Positions 54,484 to 63,626 of a stretch of DNA of 64,000 nucleotides are shown here, piece after piece. Below the pieces are notes generated by a model. That model had not been told where the DNA came from, did no database searches, and saw only the letters and a list, made by a program, of their open reading frames with translations. This DNA comes from Brevundimonas vesicularis (GTDB lineage: Bacteria; Pseudomonadota; Alphaproteobacteria; Caulobacterales; Caulobacteraceae). The first letter of the stretch is position 1, and each line of letters opens with the position of its first letter. Both the position numbers and the translations under genes were made by a program. The stretch lies in assembly GCF_027105095.1 (NCBI RefSeq), contig NZ_CP114278.1:3056168-3120167 (forward strand), written 5' to 3'.

Positions 54484-54852
54484 TCAGGCCCGGTTGCTGG
54501 CGCTTTTCAGCAACTGCTCAACCTCATCGCGATGGTCGGCTCCGTCGAGAGCCGCGCCCGCCAACCACGACTGGATGGCGTCCAGTGCGCGCATGTCGCG
54601 ACCGTCCGAGCGGCCGGCGTCGGACAGGCTCTGGCGAATGATCTCGATCATGCAGACGGCTTCGACGGCCGAGGTCGGGGCATGATCGAGAAGCGTGGCC
54701 TCTGCCGCCTCCATTGGCGCCAGATCCAGCTCGACCAACAGGTTCTCGCCGCTGGCGGACAGCGACGGCGATCCGACCTGTTTGGCTAGATTGGCCGTCT
54801 CCAGCCAGGAGCGGAAAAGCGGCAGGAAAGCCTGCGGAGCTTGGGTGTGCAT
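54484..54852 (-). CDS. Hypothetical cytoplasmic protein
   Basis: The 122-residue acidic, mostly helical protein begins MHTQAPQAFLPLFRSWLETA. Its ATG overlaps the stop of the upstream membrane-protein gene (TAATG). No family is recognised. Together with the next three genes it forms a cluster of small unknown genes headed by a LuxR-type regulator. Confidence 0.6.
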   Translation of the reverse strand: MHTQAPQAFLPLFRSWLETANLAKQVGSPSLSASGENLLVELDLAPMEAAEATLLDHAPTSAVEAVCMIEIIRQSLSDAGRSDGRDMRALDAIQSWLAGAALDGADHRDEVEQLLKSASNRA

Positions 54853-55310
54853 TACAATGTGACCTTGTCTGGCGCGCCTGGCGCGCCGCGATATTGGGGG
54901 TTGGCGTAAGGGGCTGCGCGGGCTTCCCAGACGCCGAAAAGGGCGAGGACCATGATCCCGACCCAGACCGTCATTCGCGCGGTCACGATCGACCAGGTGA
55001 GGGCGGCGGGGCCGATCATGGAGGAGATGTGGGTGGTGAAGGCCAAGAGTTGAGCGCCGGCTGCGAGCAGCAGCCACCAACGATCATAGCGAAGGCTGAG
55101 ACGCACCAGCAGAACCAGCAGACCCAGCGAGATCATCGCGACGGCCCATCGGAACTGGCCCAAAACGATGTGATCGACCCAACCGGACAGAATCTGGGTC
55201 AGGAACAGCCCGACGCCCGCCTGACGTTCAGGCCATCTGCCCTTCCAAAGCAGAAGCCCAATCGCGGCGACCGTCAGACCCGTACCGAAGATCCAGAGCG
55301 GCGAGTGCAT
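54852..55310 (-). CDS. Hypothetical membrane protein with about five helices
   Basis: The 152-residue protein is almost entirely hydrophobic: spans at about residues 3-22, 30-50, 55-75, 79-98 and 105-130. Short basic loops (SLRYDRWW) separate them. No family is recognised. It is coupled to the downstream gene by a one-base overlap. Confidence 0.65.
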   Translation of the reverse strand: MHSPLWIFGTGLTVAAIGLLLWKGRWPERQAGVGLFLTQILSGWVDHIVLGQFRWAVAMISLGLLVLLVRLSLRYDRWWLLLAAGAQLLAFTTHISSMIGPAALTWSIVTARMTVWVGIMVLALFGVWEARAAPYANPQYRGAPGAPDKVTL

Positions 55311-55324
55311 TCACCCCGACCTGT

Positions 55325-55666
55325 TCAGGCGGCCAGTTTGACGACATCAAGATGCGCCGACGGCTTGGGATCGGTCTTCGATTCCCCCATGCCGTCCATG
55401 CGCCAGCCGATGCCGTGATCGTCCGCGACGGCCGCCAGACCAGCATGGCCCGCCACAACGCTGGCGCGCACCGTCGCCAGTTGGCCTAGGCCCGCGACGA
55501 TGTTCTCCAGCGCCGACTGACCGACCTCGGCTGCAAGGCGGGTTTCGACCCGCCCTTCCAGCGAGGTCTGGATGAGGCGGCAGACCTCGATCATGGCCTT
55601 GTCGATCGCGTGTTCGGCCGTCTGAACCTGGCGGGCGACGCGGACCCCCACCTGCATGTGTCTCAT
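55325..55666 (-). CDS. Hypothetical helical protein
   Basis: The 113-residue protein begins MRHMQVGVRVARQVQTAEHA and consists of two long helices (to about residue 75), then a polar tail. The helices contain few charges on one face, suggesting a coiled coil or four-helix bundle. It is not recognised. The start at 55666 has GAAAGG upstream. Confidence 0.55.
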   Translation of the reverse strand: MRHMQVGVRVARQVQTAEHAIDKAMIEVCRLIQTSLEGRVETRLAAEVGQSALENIVAGLGQLATVRASVVAGHAGLAAVADDHGIGWRMDGMGESKTDPKPSAHLDVVKLAA

Positions 55667-55695
55667 GATTTCGATCCTTCGAAAGGTTGCTCGCG

Positions 55696-56148
55696 TCAGC
55701 GGGCCCATTCGGGAGCGATCCGGTCGAACAGGGAGGGAACCACCATGCCTGCCGTTACGATCCCGATGGCGAGCAGCAAAGCGACGACGGCGCCGGCGAT
55801 GATGACGCCTAGTCGCGCCAGCACGCCACGGGGCGGCGCCGGCAGGATCCAGGCGGTCGTCTTGGCGAAAACCGCGTCGCCCGTCTGTCCGGCCGACTTG
55901 GGATCATTGAGCGGATCAAGCACGGCGGTGGGAATGAGTATCGACGCCTCTGAGTAGCCAATACTCAGTCGACGCGCCGCCAGTTTACGGTCTGAAACAC
56001 CCAGCTTGGCATAGGCGCGATGCAGATGATTGCCGACAGTGCGCGGCGAGATACGCAGGCGCGCAGCGATTTCCTTGTCCTCAAGACCTTGGCCAGCCAG
56101 GCGGACACATTCGCTTTCTCTCGTCGTCAGGCGTTCAGGCATGGCCAC
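55696..56148 (-). CDS. LuxR-type regulator with C-terminal membrane anchor
   Basis: The 150-residue protein reverses the usual order. Residues 5-65 are a LuxR/GerE helix-turn-helix (LTTRESECVRLAGQGLEDKE, RISPRTVGNHLHRAYAKLG), then comes a linker, and a membrane helix at about 112-136 (LGVIIAGAVVALLLAIGIVT) ends in a short periplasmic tail. A membrane-bound transcription factor without a receiver domain is implied. It is the first gene of the small-gene cluster. Confidence 0.75.
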   Translation of the reverse strand: MAMPERLTTRESECVRLAGQGLEDKEIAARLRISPRTVGNHLHRAYAKLGVSDRKLAARRLSIGYSEASILIPTAVLDPLNDPKSAGQTGDAVFAKTTAWILPAPPRGVLARLGVIIAGAVVALLLAIGIVTAGMVVPSLFDRIAPEWAR

Positions 56149-56247
56149 TCCCCAAGCCCTGTTTACCCTAAAAACGAGGGGAGTCAGCCGATATGCTTAC
56201 GCCGCAAAGCAGTTTGTGGCGGCGGGGCGCTGCGTTAGATCACTTGA

Positions 56248-56271
56248 ACATATAAGCATATCTTTATATGT
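56248..56271. promoter_or_regulatory. AT-rich imperfect palindrome upstream of metK
   Basis: ACATATAAGC and the arm CTTTATATGT flank a short ATAT centre, 30 bases before the metK start. The site stands out in GC-rich DNA. Alphaproteobacterial metK genes are known targets of ArsR-type SAM/SAH regulators or of SAM riboswitches; the palindrome fits a repressor operator and I see no riboswitch fold. The assignment is inferred. Confidence 0.5.
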
Positions 56272-56301
56272 CTGTCGGCCTGACACTGACAGGAGCCTCT
56301 C

Positions 56302-57507
<1,206 letters not shown>

Positions 57508-57514
57508 AGGCTTT

Positions 57515-58783
57515 TCAGGCGGCCTGGTCGATGATCAGGCCGCGGACGCCTGCCAGATTGGCGTCGGTCAGGTCGGTCTGACGGGTCTGGGCGCCGTGCA
57601 GCGTCGCCCGCCCCAGATCGGCGCCCGCCAGCACCGCGCGTCTCAGGTCGGCCCCGGAAAGGTCTGCACCGCGCAGTATGGCGCCGGTGAGGTCGGCCGG
57701 CATCAACCGGTCGGCGGCGATCAGAAGCGGCCCCAGTTGCGCCTCGCGCATGTCTGCTCCGTTCAGTCGCGCGCCTCGCAGGCGCGCGCCACGCAGGTCG
57801 GCGCGGCGGAGTTTGGCCGAGCGCAGGTCGGCGTTGTCGAGCTGGGCGCCCTGCAACTGCACCCCCTCCATATCCAGGCCGTAGAAGACCGCGCCCTTGG
57901 CCGACAGGGCGGTCAGGTTCAGGCCCGTGATCGACTTCAGCGGACGCAGGTCGACGCCGTTGAAGACCGAAGGCTGCCCCTCGGCTCCACCAGTCTCGCA
58001 CCAGCGCGCATGTTCGCGCAGCATCTCGGCGGCGGGCATTTTTTCCACGGACTCGCAGGACGACTTGTTGTCGGTCAGGGCGCCCTGCATGTCGGCGCCG
58101 TCGGCGCGCCACATGGTCGTCTTGCAGCCCACTAGAATGGCGTCGCGCAGGTCCGCGCCCGACAGGTCCGCCCCTGACAGATCCGCGCCGGCGAGGTCGG
58201 CCCCGCGGAAATCCGCCTGTTTCAGATTGGCCCGCACCAGCTTGCAGTCCTTCATCACCGCGCCGGAGAAGTCGGCCTTCACGGCGATGACGCCGGCCAT
58301 CTTGGAGCGTTGAAGATTGGCGCCGGCCAGGCAGGCGCCGCTGGCCTCGGTCTCCTCGCGATGGCGGGGTTCGATGACCTTGAAGCCCAGTCTGGCGTCG
58401 GCGGCGGCGATGGTGCCCTCGCGCAGATCGGCCTCGAACAGATCGGCGCCCGACAGGTCCGCCCCGCGCAGACAGGCGCCGCGCAGATCGGAACGGCGCA
58501 GGCTGGCCTCGGCCAGGATCGCATCCTGCATGTCCGCGCCGAAGAAGTTGGCGTTGTCCAGCTTGGCCCCGGTCAGATCGCAGCCTTCCAGACAGGCGGC
58601 GGCGAAATCGGCGTCGGCCAGATTGCGGCCCTTCAGGCTAAGACCCGACAGGTCCATCCAGGCGAAGACGGCGCGGGCGCCGCCGGGTCGGGCCTGGAAC
58701 AGCCGATCATGCCGGGCGCAGATGACGTCAAGCTCCGCCTGCGTCAGGCGCTTTCTAACGAGGGGTTCAGCGGCGAGGGCCAT
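57515..58783 (-). CDS. Pentapeptide-repeat protein
   Basis: The 422-residue protein consists of three blocks of A(D/N)LXX repeats (about residues 45-130, 150-235 and 285-415). Examples are LRGADLSGADLFEADLREG and LAGADLSGADLSGADLRDA. They form right-handed quadrilateral beta-helices. The linkers between blocks are charged. No signal peptide is present. Function is unknown; some such proteins mimic DNA and bind gyrase. Confidence 0.88.
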   Translation of the reverse strand: MALAAEPLVRKRLTQAELDVICARHDRLFQARPGGARAVFAWMDLSGLSLKGRNLADADFAAACLEGCDLTGAKLDNANFFGADMQDAILAEASLRRSDLRGACLRGADLSGADLFEADLREGTIAAADARLGFKVIEPRHREETEASGACLAGANLQRSKMAGVIAVKADFSGAVMKDCKLVRANLKQADFRGADLAGADLSGADLSGADLRDAILVGCKTTMWRADGADMQGALTDNKSSCESVEKMPAAEMLREHARWCETGGAEGQPSVFNGVDLRPLKSITGLNLTALSAKGAVFYGLDMEGVQLQGAQLDNADLRSAKLRRADLRGARLRGARLNGADMREAQLGPLLIAADRLMPADLTGAILRGADLSGADLRRAVLAGADLGRATLHGAQTRQTDLTDANLAGVRGLIIDQAA

Positions 58784-58835
58784 CAGGGCACATTACGCGC
58801 CCTGACTTAAGAAACCTTTGAACGGCGAAGCCGCC

Positions 58836-59465
58836 TCAGACGGTCAGCAGCCCCTGGGCCTGAAGGGCCTCGGCCAGCTCGCCCGGCCCGGTCCACAGGC
58901 GCGTATAACCGGCTTCGCCCAGTCGCTTCAGCTCGGTGACCAGATCGGCCTTGGGCGAGGCGACGAACCGGCCATCGAAGCCGGCGCCGTCCTCGCTGAT
59001 GCGCACCATCGGGCGGCCGGTTTCCAGCCGATGCAGGAAGCCTTCGCACAGGGCCGCGCCCTCTTCGCACATCAGGCCCGTTTCCACGGTCAGCCCTTGC
59101 GCACGCAGCCGCTCGGTGCCGCGCCCGGCCGCAAACGGCGACGGGTCCATACAGGCGATTACGACCCTCGCCACGCCCGCCTCCGTCAGGAAGTGGGCGC
59201 AGGACTTGCGGCCCGACGACCGGGCGCCGCACGGCTCCAGCGTGACGTAGACGGTCGAACCGACGACGTCCGCGCCGGCGGCGGGCACGGCCTGCTCCTC
59301 GGCATGGGGACGACCGCCCGGCGCGGTGGCGGCCTGGGCGATGACCCGGCCGTCCTTGACGATGACGCAGCCGACCGCCGGGTTGGGCCAGGTCTCGCCC
59401 ATGCGGCCGGTCGCCAGGGCGATCGCCTGGGCCATGAAGGCCTGGTCGGCTTCGCTCCAGCTCAT
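58836..59465 (-). CDS. RibD-type deaminase without a reductase domain
   Basis: The roughly 209-residue protein has the zinc deaminase motif HAEEQAV and PCGARSSGRKSC, with the substrate motif TWPNPAVGCVIV. The C-terminal 60 residues are too short for the RibD reductase domain (usual total about 360). It may be a riboflavin-pathway deaminase working with a separate reductase, or a related pyrimidine deaminase. The start at 59465 overlaps the gpmA stop. Confidence 0.8.
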   Translation of the reverse strand: MSWSEADQAFMAQAIALATGRMGETWPNPAVGCVIVKDGRVIAQAATAPGGRPHAEEQAVPAAGADVVGSTVYVTLEPCGARSSGRKSCAHFLTEAGVARVVIACMDPSPFAAGRGTERLRAQGLTVETGLMCEEGAALCEGFLHRLETGRPMVRISEDGAGFDGRFVASPKADLVTELKRLGEAGYTRLWTGPGELAEALQAQGLLTV

Positions 59466-60175
59466 GATGCGGTCGGCAATGTCTCGGCGCGAGCGGCGTC
59501 GAGGTAGCGGGCGGCGGTGGGCTTCAGATCCGCGTCCAGATCGATCTCCAGCGGATTTCCCGTGGGGATTTCGACGCCGACGATCCGATCGTCCGGCACG
59601 CCGAACAGCAGTTTGACAATGGCGCGCAGGGAGTTTCCGTGGGCGGCGATCAGCACGTCCTCGCCCGCCTTCAGGCGCGGCGCGATCTCGGCGTCCCAAT
59701 AGGGCTTCACCCGGTCCAGGGTGGTTTTCAGGCTTTCGGTGTCGGGAATGGCCTTGCCGGCGTAGCGCGGGTCGGCGTTGAAATCGAACTCGCCGCCGGG
59801 GGCCAGCGGGGGCGGGGGCACATCATAGCTGCGCCGCCAGATCTTGACTTGGTCTTCGCCGTGTTTCTGGGCCGTCTCGGCCTTGTTCAGACCCGTCAGA
59901 CCGCCGTAGTGGCGCTCGTTCAGCCGCCAGTCCTCGATCACCGGCACATCGGTCAGGCCCGCCGACTGCAACGCCAGGGCGCCGGTGCGCTGGGCGCGCG
60001 TCAGGACCGAGGTGAACATCACCGCCGGCTTGAACCCGGCCTCGGCGATCAGTTCGCCGCCGCGACGCGCCTGGGCCTCGCCCTCCGCCGTCAGATCGAC
60101 GTCGACCCAGCCGGTGAAGCGGTTTTCGAGGTTCCACTGGCTCTGGCCGTGGCGGAGCAGGATCAGGCGCGGCAT
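59462..60175 (-). CDS. gpmA: 2,3-bisphosphoglycerate-dependent phosphoglycerate mutase
   Basis: The 237-residue enzyme has catalytic His9 in LILLRHGQSQWN, then the LNERHYGGLTGLNK signature and the second histidine in AAHGNSLRAIVK. It interconverts 3- and 2-phosphoglycerate in glycolysis. It is the first gene of a pair with the deaminase. Confidence 0.93.
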   Translation of the reverse strand: MPRLILLRHGQSQWNLENRFTGWVDVDLTAEGEAQARRGGELIAEAGFKPAVMFTSVLTRAQRTGALALQSAGLTDVPVIEDWRLNERHYGGLTGLNKAETAQKHGEDQVKIWRRSYDVPPPPLAPGGEFDFNADPRYAGKAIPDTESLKTTLDRVKPYWDAEIAPRLKAGEDVLIAAHGNSLRAIVKLLFGVPDDRIVGVEIPTGNPLEIDLDADLKPTAARYLDAARAETLPTAS

Positions 60176-60292
60176 TCGGTCGGTCCTTCGGAATAGGGCC
60201 TTTCGGGGTAGGACGCCCTCCGAAGTCGGTCAAGGCTCGCGGGCCGCGCCATCGCTTGTCGCGCCGCGCAGGTCGGGGTAACGGTCGGATCG

Positions 60293-60370
60293 ATGTCCGA
60301 CCGTATTTTCTTTCCCCTGGCGCTCGCCGCCGCCGTCGTGATGATCGCCCTGGCGACCGTCTGGCCCTGA
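60293..60370 (+). CDS. 25-residue membrane peptide ORF
   Basis: ATG at 60293 to TGA at 60370 encodes MSDRIFFPLALAAAVVMIAL followed by ATVWP, a single hydrophobic helix with a short charged N-terminus. GGTCGGGG-like purines precede it. Its stop lies 4 bases from the end of the convergent receptor gene. Codon choice and the clean helix suggest a real small membrane protein; no further support is available. Confidence 0.45.
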   Translation: MSDRIFFPLALAAAVVMIALATVWP

Positions 60371-60373
60371 TCC

Positions 60374-62914
60374 TTAGAAGAGAATCTTGCGCAGATTGAT
60401 GCGGAAGACGCGCCCCTGCGGGTCCAGGTAGTCGCGCTGATAGTTGACCGGCGTCACGCCGTCGCTGCTGGTCACCGAGACGCGGTCGTCAAAGATGTTC
60501 TGAACGCCGAAGCCGATCCGCGTGCCCTTCAGGAACGGGAAGCGCTCGACCCATGAGGTGCGTTGGGTCAGGTCGGCGAAGGCGAACAGATTGACGGTGG
60601 TCCGGCCCGAGAAGTCCAGATCGGGCGAACCCAGCGCGTCGCCATTGACCGTCGTGCCCGAGCGCCAGTTGGCGTTGACGAAGGCGCCCACGCCGTTTCG
60701 GGACAGGCCGGTCTGAAGCTGGACTTCGTGGCGCGACTGACCGCCCGAGCCGGAGATGGAATCGCCGTCCAGCAGATCCAGGGGCGCCAGACCGTCGCGA
60801 ATGGTGACCTCGTCCTGGACACGCCAAGTGTGGGTCAGCGACAGGTTGAAGATGCCTTGGCCGGGCTGCATTCCCGATCCCCGCCCGCCGCGCATCCGCC
60901 CGCCGCCGCCGGGGCCGCCGGGACCGCCCGGACCTCCCATCATCATCATGCCGCCGCCACCAGGACCGCCACGTCCGCCCGGACCACGGCCGCCCGCCGC
61001 CGCCGGGTTCGGCTTGCCGAACGGGCGCGATAAGTTGAAACCCCACTGGACGTCCTGCTGCTCACGCTTGAAGAAGTTCAGCGGACGGGCGTCGATGGAC
61101 ACCAGATCGCCGTCCGCATCGCGAACGAACCGATCCGGCAGGGCCGCTTCCAGATCGGGCGTAATGGCCGGGAAGCTGGAGATTTCGTTGTCCGCCTCGG
61201 TGCGGGTGTAGGCCAGGTTCAGGCGGAAATCCTTGTCCGACACCGGCTGCCAGTTCATGCCCAGCTTCAGGATGCGCCGATCCTCGGCCTGCAGATTGGG
61301 ATCGCCGCCGGTGATGCGGTTGATCTCGACGGTCTGACCGGTGCGGAAGTCGAAGACCGGCGTATTCGGCGTCGATACCGTCGGGTCGTTCAGCTGCTGG
61401 ACCGTCGGCGCCTTGCCCTCGTCGGAATAGTTTGCCGAAAACGACAGCCGCTCGACCGGCGACCAGTTCAGCCCCGCCCCGACCGAGGACACGCCGCCGA
61501 AGTCGGACAGTTCTTGGTAGGCCAGGTTCAGATTGGCCGACAGGTCGCCGATCTTGGGCAGGACGCCGCGCTCGACGTTGGAGATCGGCAGGTCGAAGTT
61601 GGCCTGGACGCTGCCCGAGTTGCGCGACTGCGACCGATCCACGGCCACACCCGAACGCAGGCTTTCGGAATCCAGCGACTGATAACCGGCCCCGACCTTG
61701 AAGGTCGAGGTGATGTCGCCGGCCGGCAGCTCATAGGGACGCCCGTTCAACACCAGTTCCGCCGTCGCCGTCTGGGCCACCGAGTTGGCCGTGTCACGCG
61801 GTCTCACAACGGCCCGGTCGGTCAGGTCGCCGAACGGATTGACGGTCAGATCGCCCTCGATCAGATCCTGCAGCGCATCCCCATCGACGCCGCGTCCCGT
61901 CGTGGTGTCCGTTTCGACGCGGCTGTATTCCCCCGTCGCCGTCCAGCGCCAGTCGCCGACATAGCCGTCGAACACCGTGCCCAGTTCGGCGGTGCGGGTG
62001 TCGGTCTTGCGCGTCAGGGCGCCGGGCAGGTCCAGATAGCTGAACAGATTGACGTCCTGGCCGGTCGGCGAAAACGGATTGGTCCCCGGCACGGTCAGCT
62101 GAACATTAGGCAGGCCCTGATAGCTGAAGCTGTTTGAGTCCTCCACGCTGCCGCTCAGCGTCATGCCGACCTTGTCGTTCAGGTCGTGCTTGTAGGTCCC
62201 CGACACCGAAAGCTCGTCCGTCTTGGGCAGCAGGGTGCGATAGGCGTTGGCCAGTTCGCTGTCGCCGCCCGCCGTCGTGCTGCGATCGATGTCGCGCTCG
62301 GTCTCGAACAGGGTGTTGGAGGTCGTGCCGTTGATATCGACAGACCAGCGGTCCGAGCCGGCGATGCGCAGGACGTTGTTCTCGCTGGCGGTGGTCGTGC
62401 GACCGCCCTGCTCAGGCCGGCTGACGTTGACCGAGGCGGTCAGGGACTTGAAGTCCGCCTTCAGCACGATGTTCACCACCCGCTGATTGGCGCTGTAGCC
62501 ATAGGACAGCGCGGTCTCTTCCGGCAGGACGTCGAACCGTTCGATGGCCTCGGGCGGAATGCCGCGGATCTCTCGGAAGCCCGAGATGCGCCGGCCGTTG
62601 ACCAGGAAGACTGGAGACCCGCCGCGCGCGCTGCGGGTCTGGGCCTCCAGCAGGGTGATCAGTTCGCCGATGTTGGTCGCACCGAACGCCTGGATTTGCT
62701 CCGCGTCATACGACACGATCGGTTCCTGCCCGCCCAGAGCCACCCCGCGCCGCGCCGCCGTCACCTCCACGTCCGGCAGAACCACCGTCGGCTCTTCCTG
62801 CTGGACCTGCGCCTGGGCTTCTACGGGTCGAGCCTCTGTGGTTTGGGCCTCAACAGGCTGGACGACACCGGCGGCGGGGGCCACCGCAAGCAGGATAAGC
62901 GCGGTCTGGGTCAT
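60374..62914 (-). CDS. TonB-dependent receptor-like outer-membrane protein
   Basis: The 846-residue protein has a signal peptide, a Q/E-rich stretch, a plug domain (about 45-150, with VFLVNGRRISGFREIRGIPP) and a 22-strand-like barrel ending FRINLRKILF. The TonB box is not clear. Between residues about 655 and 700 a Gly/Arg/Met-rich insertion (GGPGGGGMMMMGGPGGPGGP) forms part of a surface loop. The substrate is unknown. The nearest upstream region (62915-63158) is a leader without a gene. Confidence 0.82.
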   Translation of the reverse strand: MTQTALILLAVAPAAGVVQPVEAQTTEARPVEAQAQVQQEEPTVVLPDVEVTAARRGVALGGQEPIVSYDAEQIQAFGATNIGELITLLEAQTRSARGGSPVFLVNGRRISGFREIRGIPPEAIERFDVLPEETALSYGYSANQRVVNIVLKADFKSLTASVNVSRPEQGGRTTTASENNVLRIAGSDRWSVDINGTTSNTLFETERDIDRSTTAGGDSELANAYRTLLPKTDELSVSGTYKHDLNDKVGMTLSGSVEDSNSFSYQGLPNVQLTVPGTNPFSPTGQDVNLFSYLDLPGALTRKTDTRTAELGTVFDGYVGDWRWTATGEYSRVETDTTTGRGVDGDALQDLIEGDLTVNPFGDLTDRAVVRPRDTANSVAQTATAELVLNGRPYELPAGDITSTFKVGAGYQSLDSESLRSGVAVDRSQSRNSGSVQANFDLPISNVERGVLPKIGDLSANLNLAYQELSDFGGVSSVGAGLNWSPVERLSFSANYSDEGKAPTVQQLNDPTVSTPNTPVFDFRTGQTVEINRITGGDPNLQAEDRRILKLGMNWQPVSDKDFRLNLAYTRTEADNEISSFPAITPDLEAALPDRFVRDADGDLVSIDARPLNFFKREQQDVQWGFNLSRPFGKPNPAAAGGRGPGGRGGPGGGGMMMMGGPGGPGGPGGGGRMRGGRGSGMQPGQGIFNLSLTHTWRVQDEVTIRDGLAPLDLLDGDSISGSGGQSRHEVQLQTGLSRNGVGAFVNANWRSGTTVNGDALGSPDLDFSGRTTVNLFAFADLTQRTSWVERFPFLKGTRIGFGVQNIFDDRVSVTSSDGVTPVNYQRDYLDPQGRVFRINLRKILF

Positions 62915-63158
62915 AAAACGACGATCCGGGAGATGGTTTCAGCCCTTGTCAGGACGGGACAAACATGGCCGTAAAACGACACAATTCATGAACAAAGTGA
63001 AAGCGTTGCGCACTTTCGACACAACGCAAAAACCTGCGACGGAAAGTCCGCTAAAGCGCGTTAAAGCCTGTTGGGTTACGTTCTGAAGGCGGTGCGTAAG
63101 GCGCGCTCAAGGCTGGCGTCTTCGCCCAACCTCGGAGTCCAGCGATGAAGACTCCGCG

Positions 63159-63187
63159 TTGACCGCCTCCGGGCTTTCGGCTATAGG
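63159..63187 (+). promoter_or_regulatory. Sigma-70-type promoter of rpsT
   Basis: TTGACC at 63159-63164 and TATAGG at 63182-63187 are spaced by 17 bases, about 67 bases before the start codon. Two GANTC sites lie just upstream of the -35 element (about 63135 and 63150). Confidence 0.7.
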
Positions 63188-63254
63188 CCCGCCCTCTTGA
63201 GATTTCCGCGCCGTGGACGTGTGCTCCGCGGCGTTTTCCGTTCGAAGGTTTGAC

Positions 63255-63524
63255 ATGGCCAACAACCCCGGCGCCCGCAAGGCGATCCGCAAGATCGAAG
63301 CGCGTACCGAAGTGAACAAGGCGCGCCGTTCGCGCGTCCGCACCTATCTGCGCAAGTTCCAGGAAGCTCTGGCCGGCGGCGACGCCGCCGTCGCCAAGAC
63401 CGCCTTCATCGAGGCTCAGTCCGAGCTGATGCGCGCCGTGTCCAAGGGCGTCGTCCACAAGAACACCGGCTCGCGCAAGGTCTCGCGCCTGGCCGCCCAG
63501 CTGAAGAAGCTGTCGGCCGCCTGA
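63255..63524 (+). CDS. rpsT: 30S ribosomal protein S20
   Basis: The 89-residue basic protein [20 protein letters not shown] continues with [14 protein letters not shown] and ends [18 protein letters not shown]. These are the normal features of S20. The start at 63255 is preferred over 63213. In Caulobacter relatives rpsT lies just upstream of dnaA. Confidence 0.95.
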   Translation: MANNPGARKAIRKIEARTEVNKARRSRVRTYLRKFQEALAGGDAAVAKTAFIEAQSELMRAVSKGVVHKNTGSRKVSRLAAQLKKLSAA

Positions 63525-63592
63525 GCCAAATTTAATCCAACAGCGGACGGAGCAGCTGTCGCTGTTTCGTTGTGGGATTATCAAGCAAGATC

Positions 63593-63626
63593 AACGGCGA
63601 AGGCGCGCAAGCTCCTTCGCCGTTTT
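63593..63626 (+). terminator. Rho-independent terminator of rpsT
   Basis: AACGGCGAAGG pairs with CCTTCGCCGTT around ten bases and is followed by TT. It lies 68 bases after the stop. Confidence 0.8.

Noticed and set aside
56160..56300. SAM riboswitch upstream of metK
   Set aside because: I could not trace the conserved SAM-II or SAM/SAH core; the palindrome fits a protein site better.
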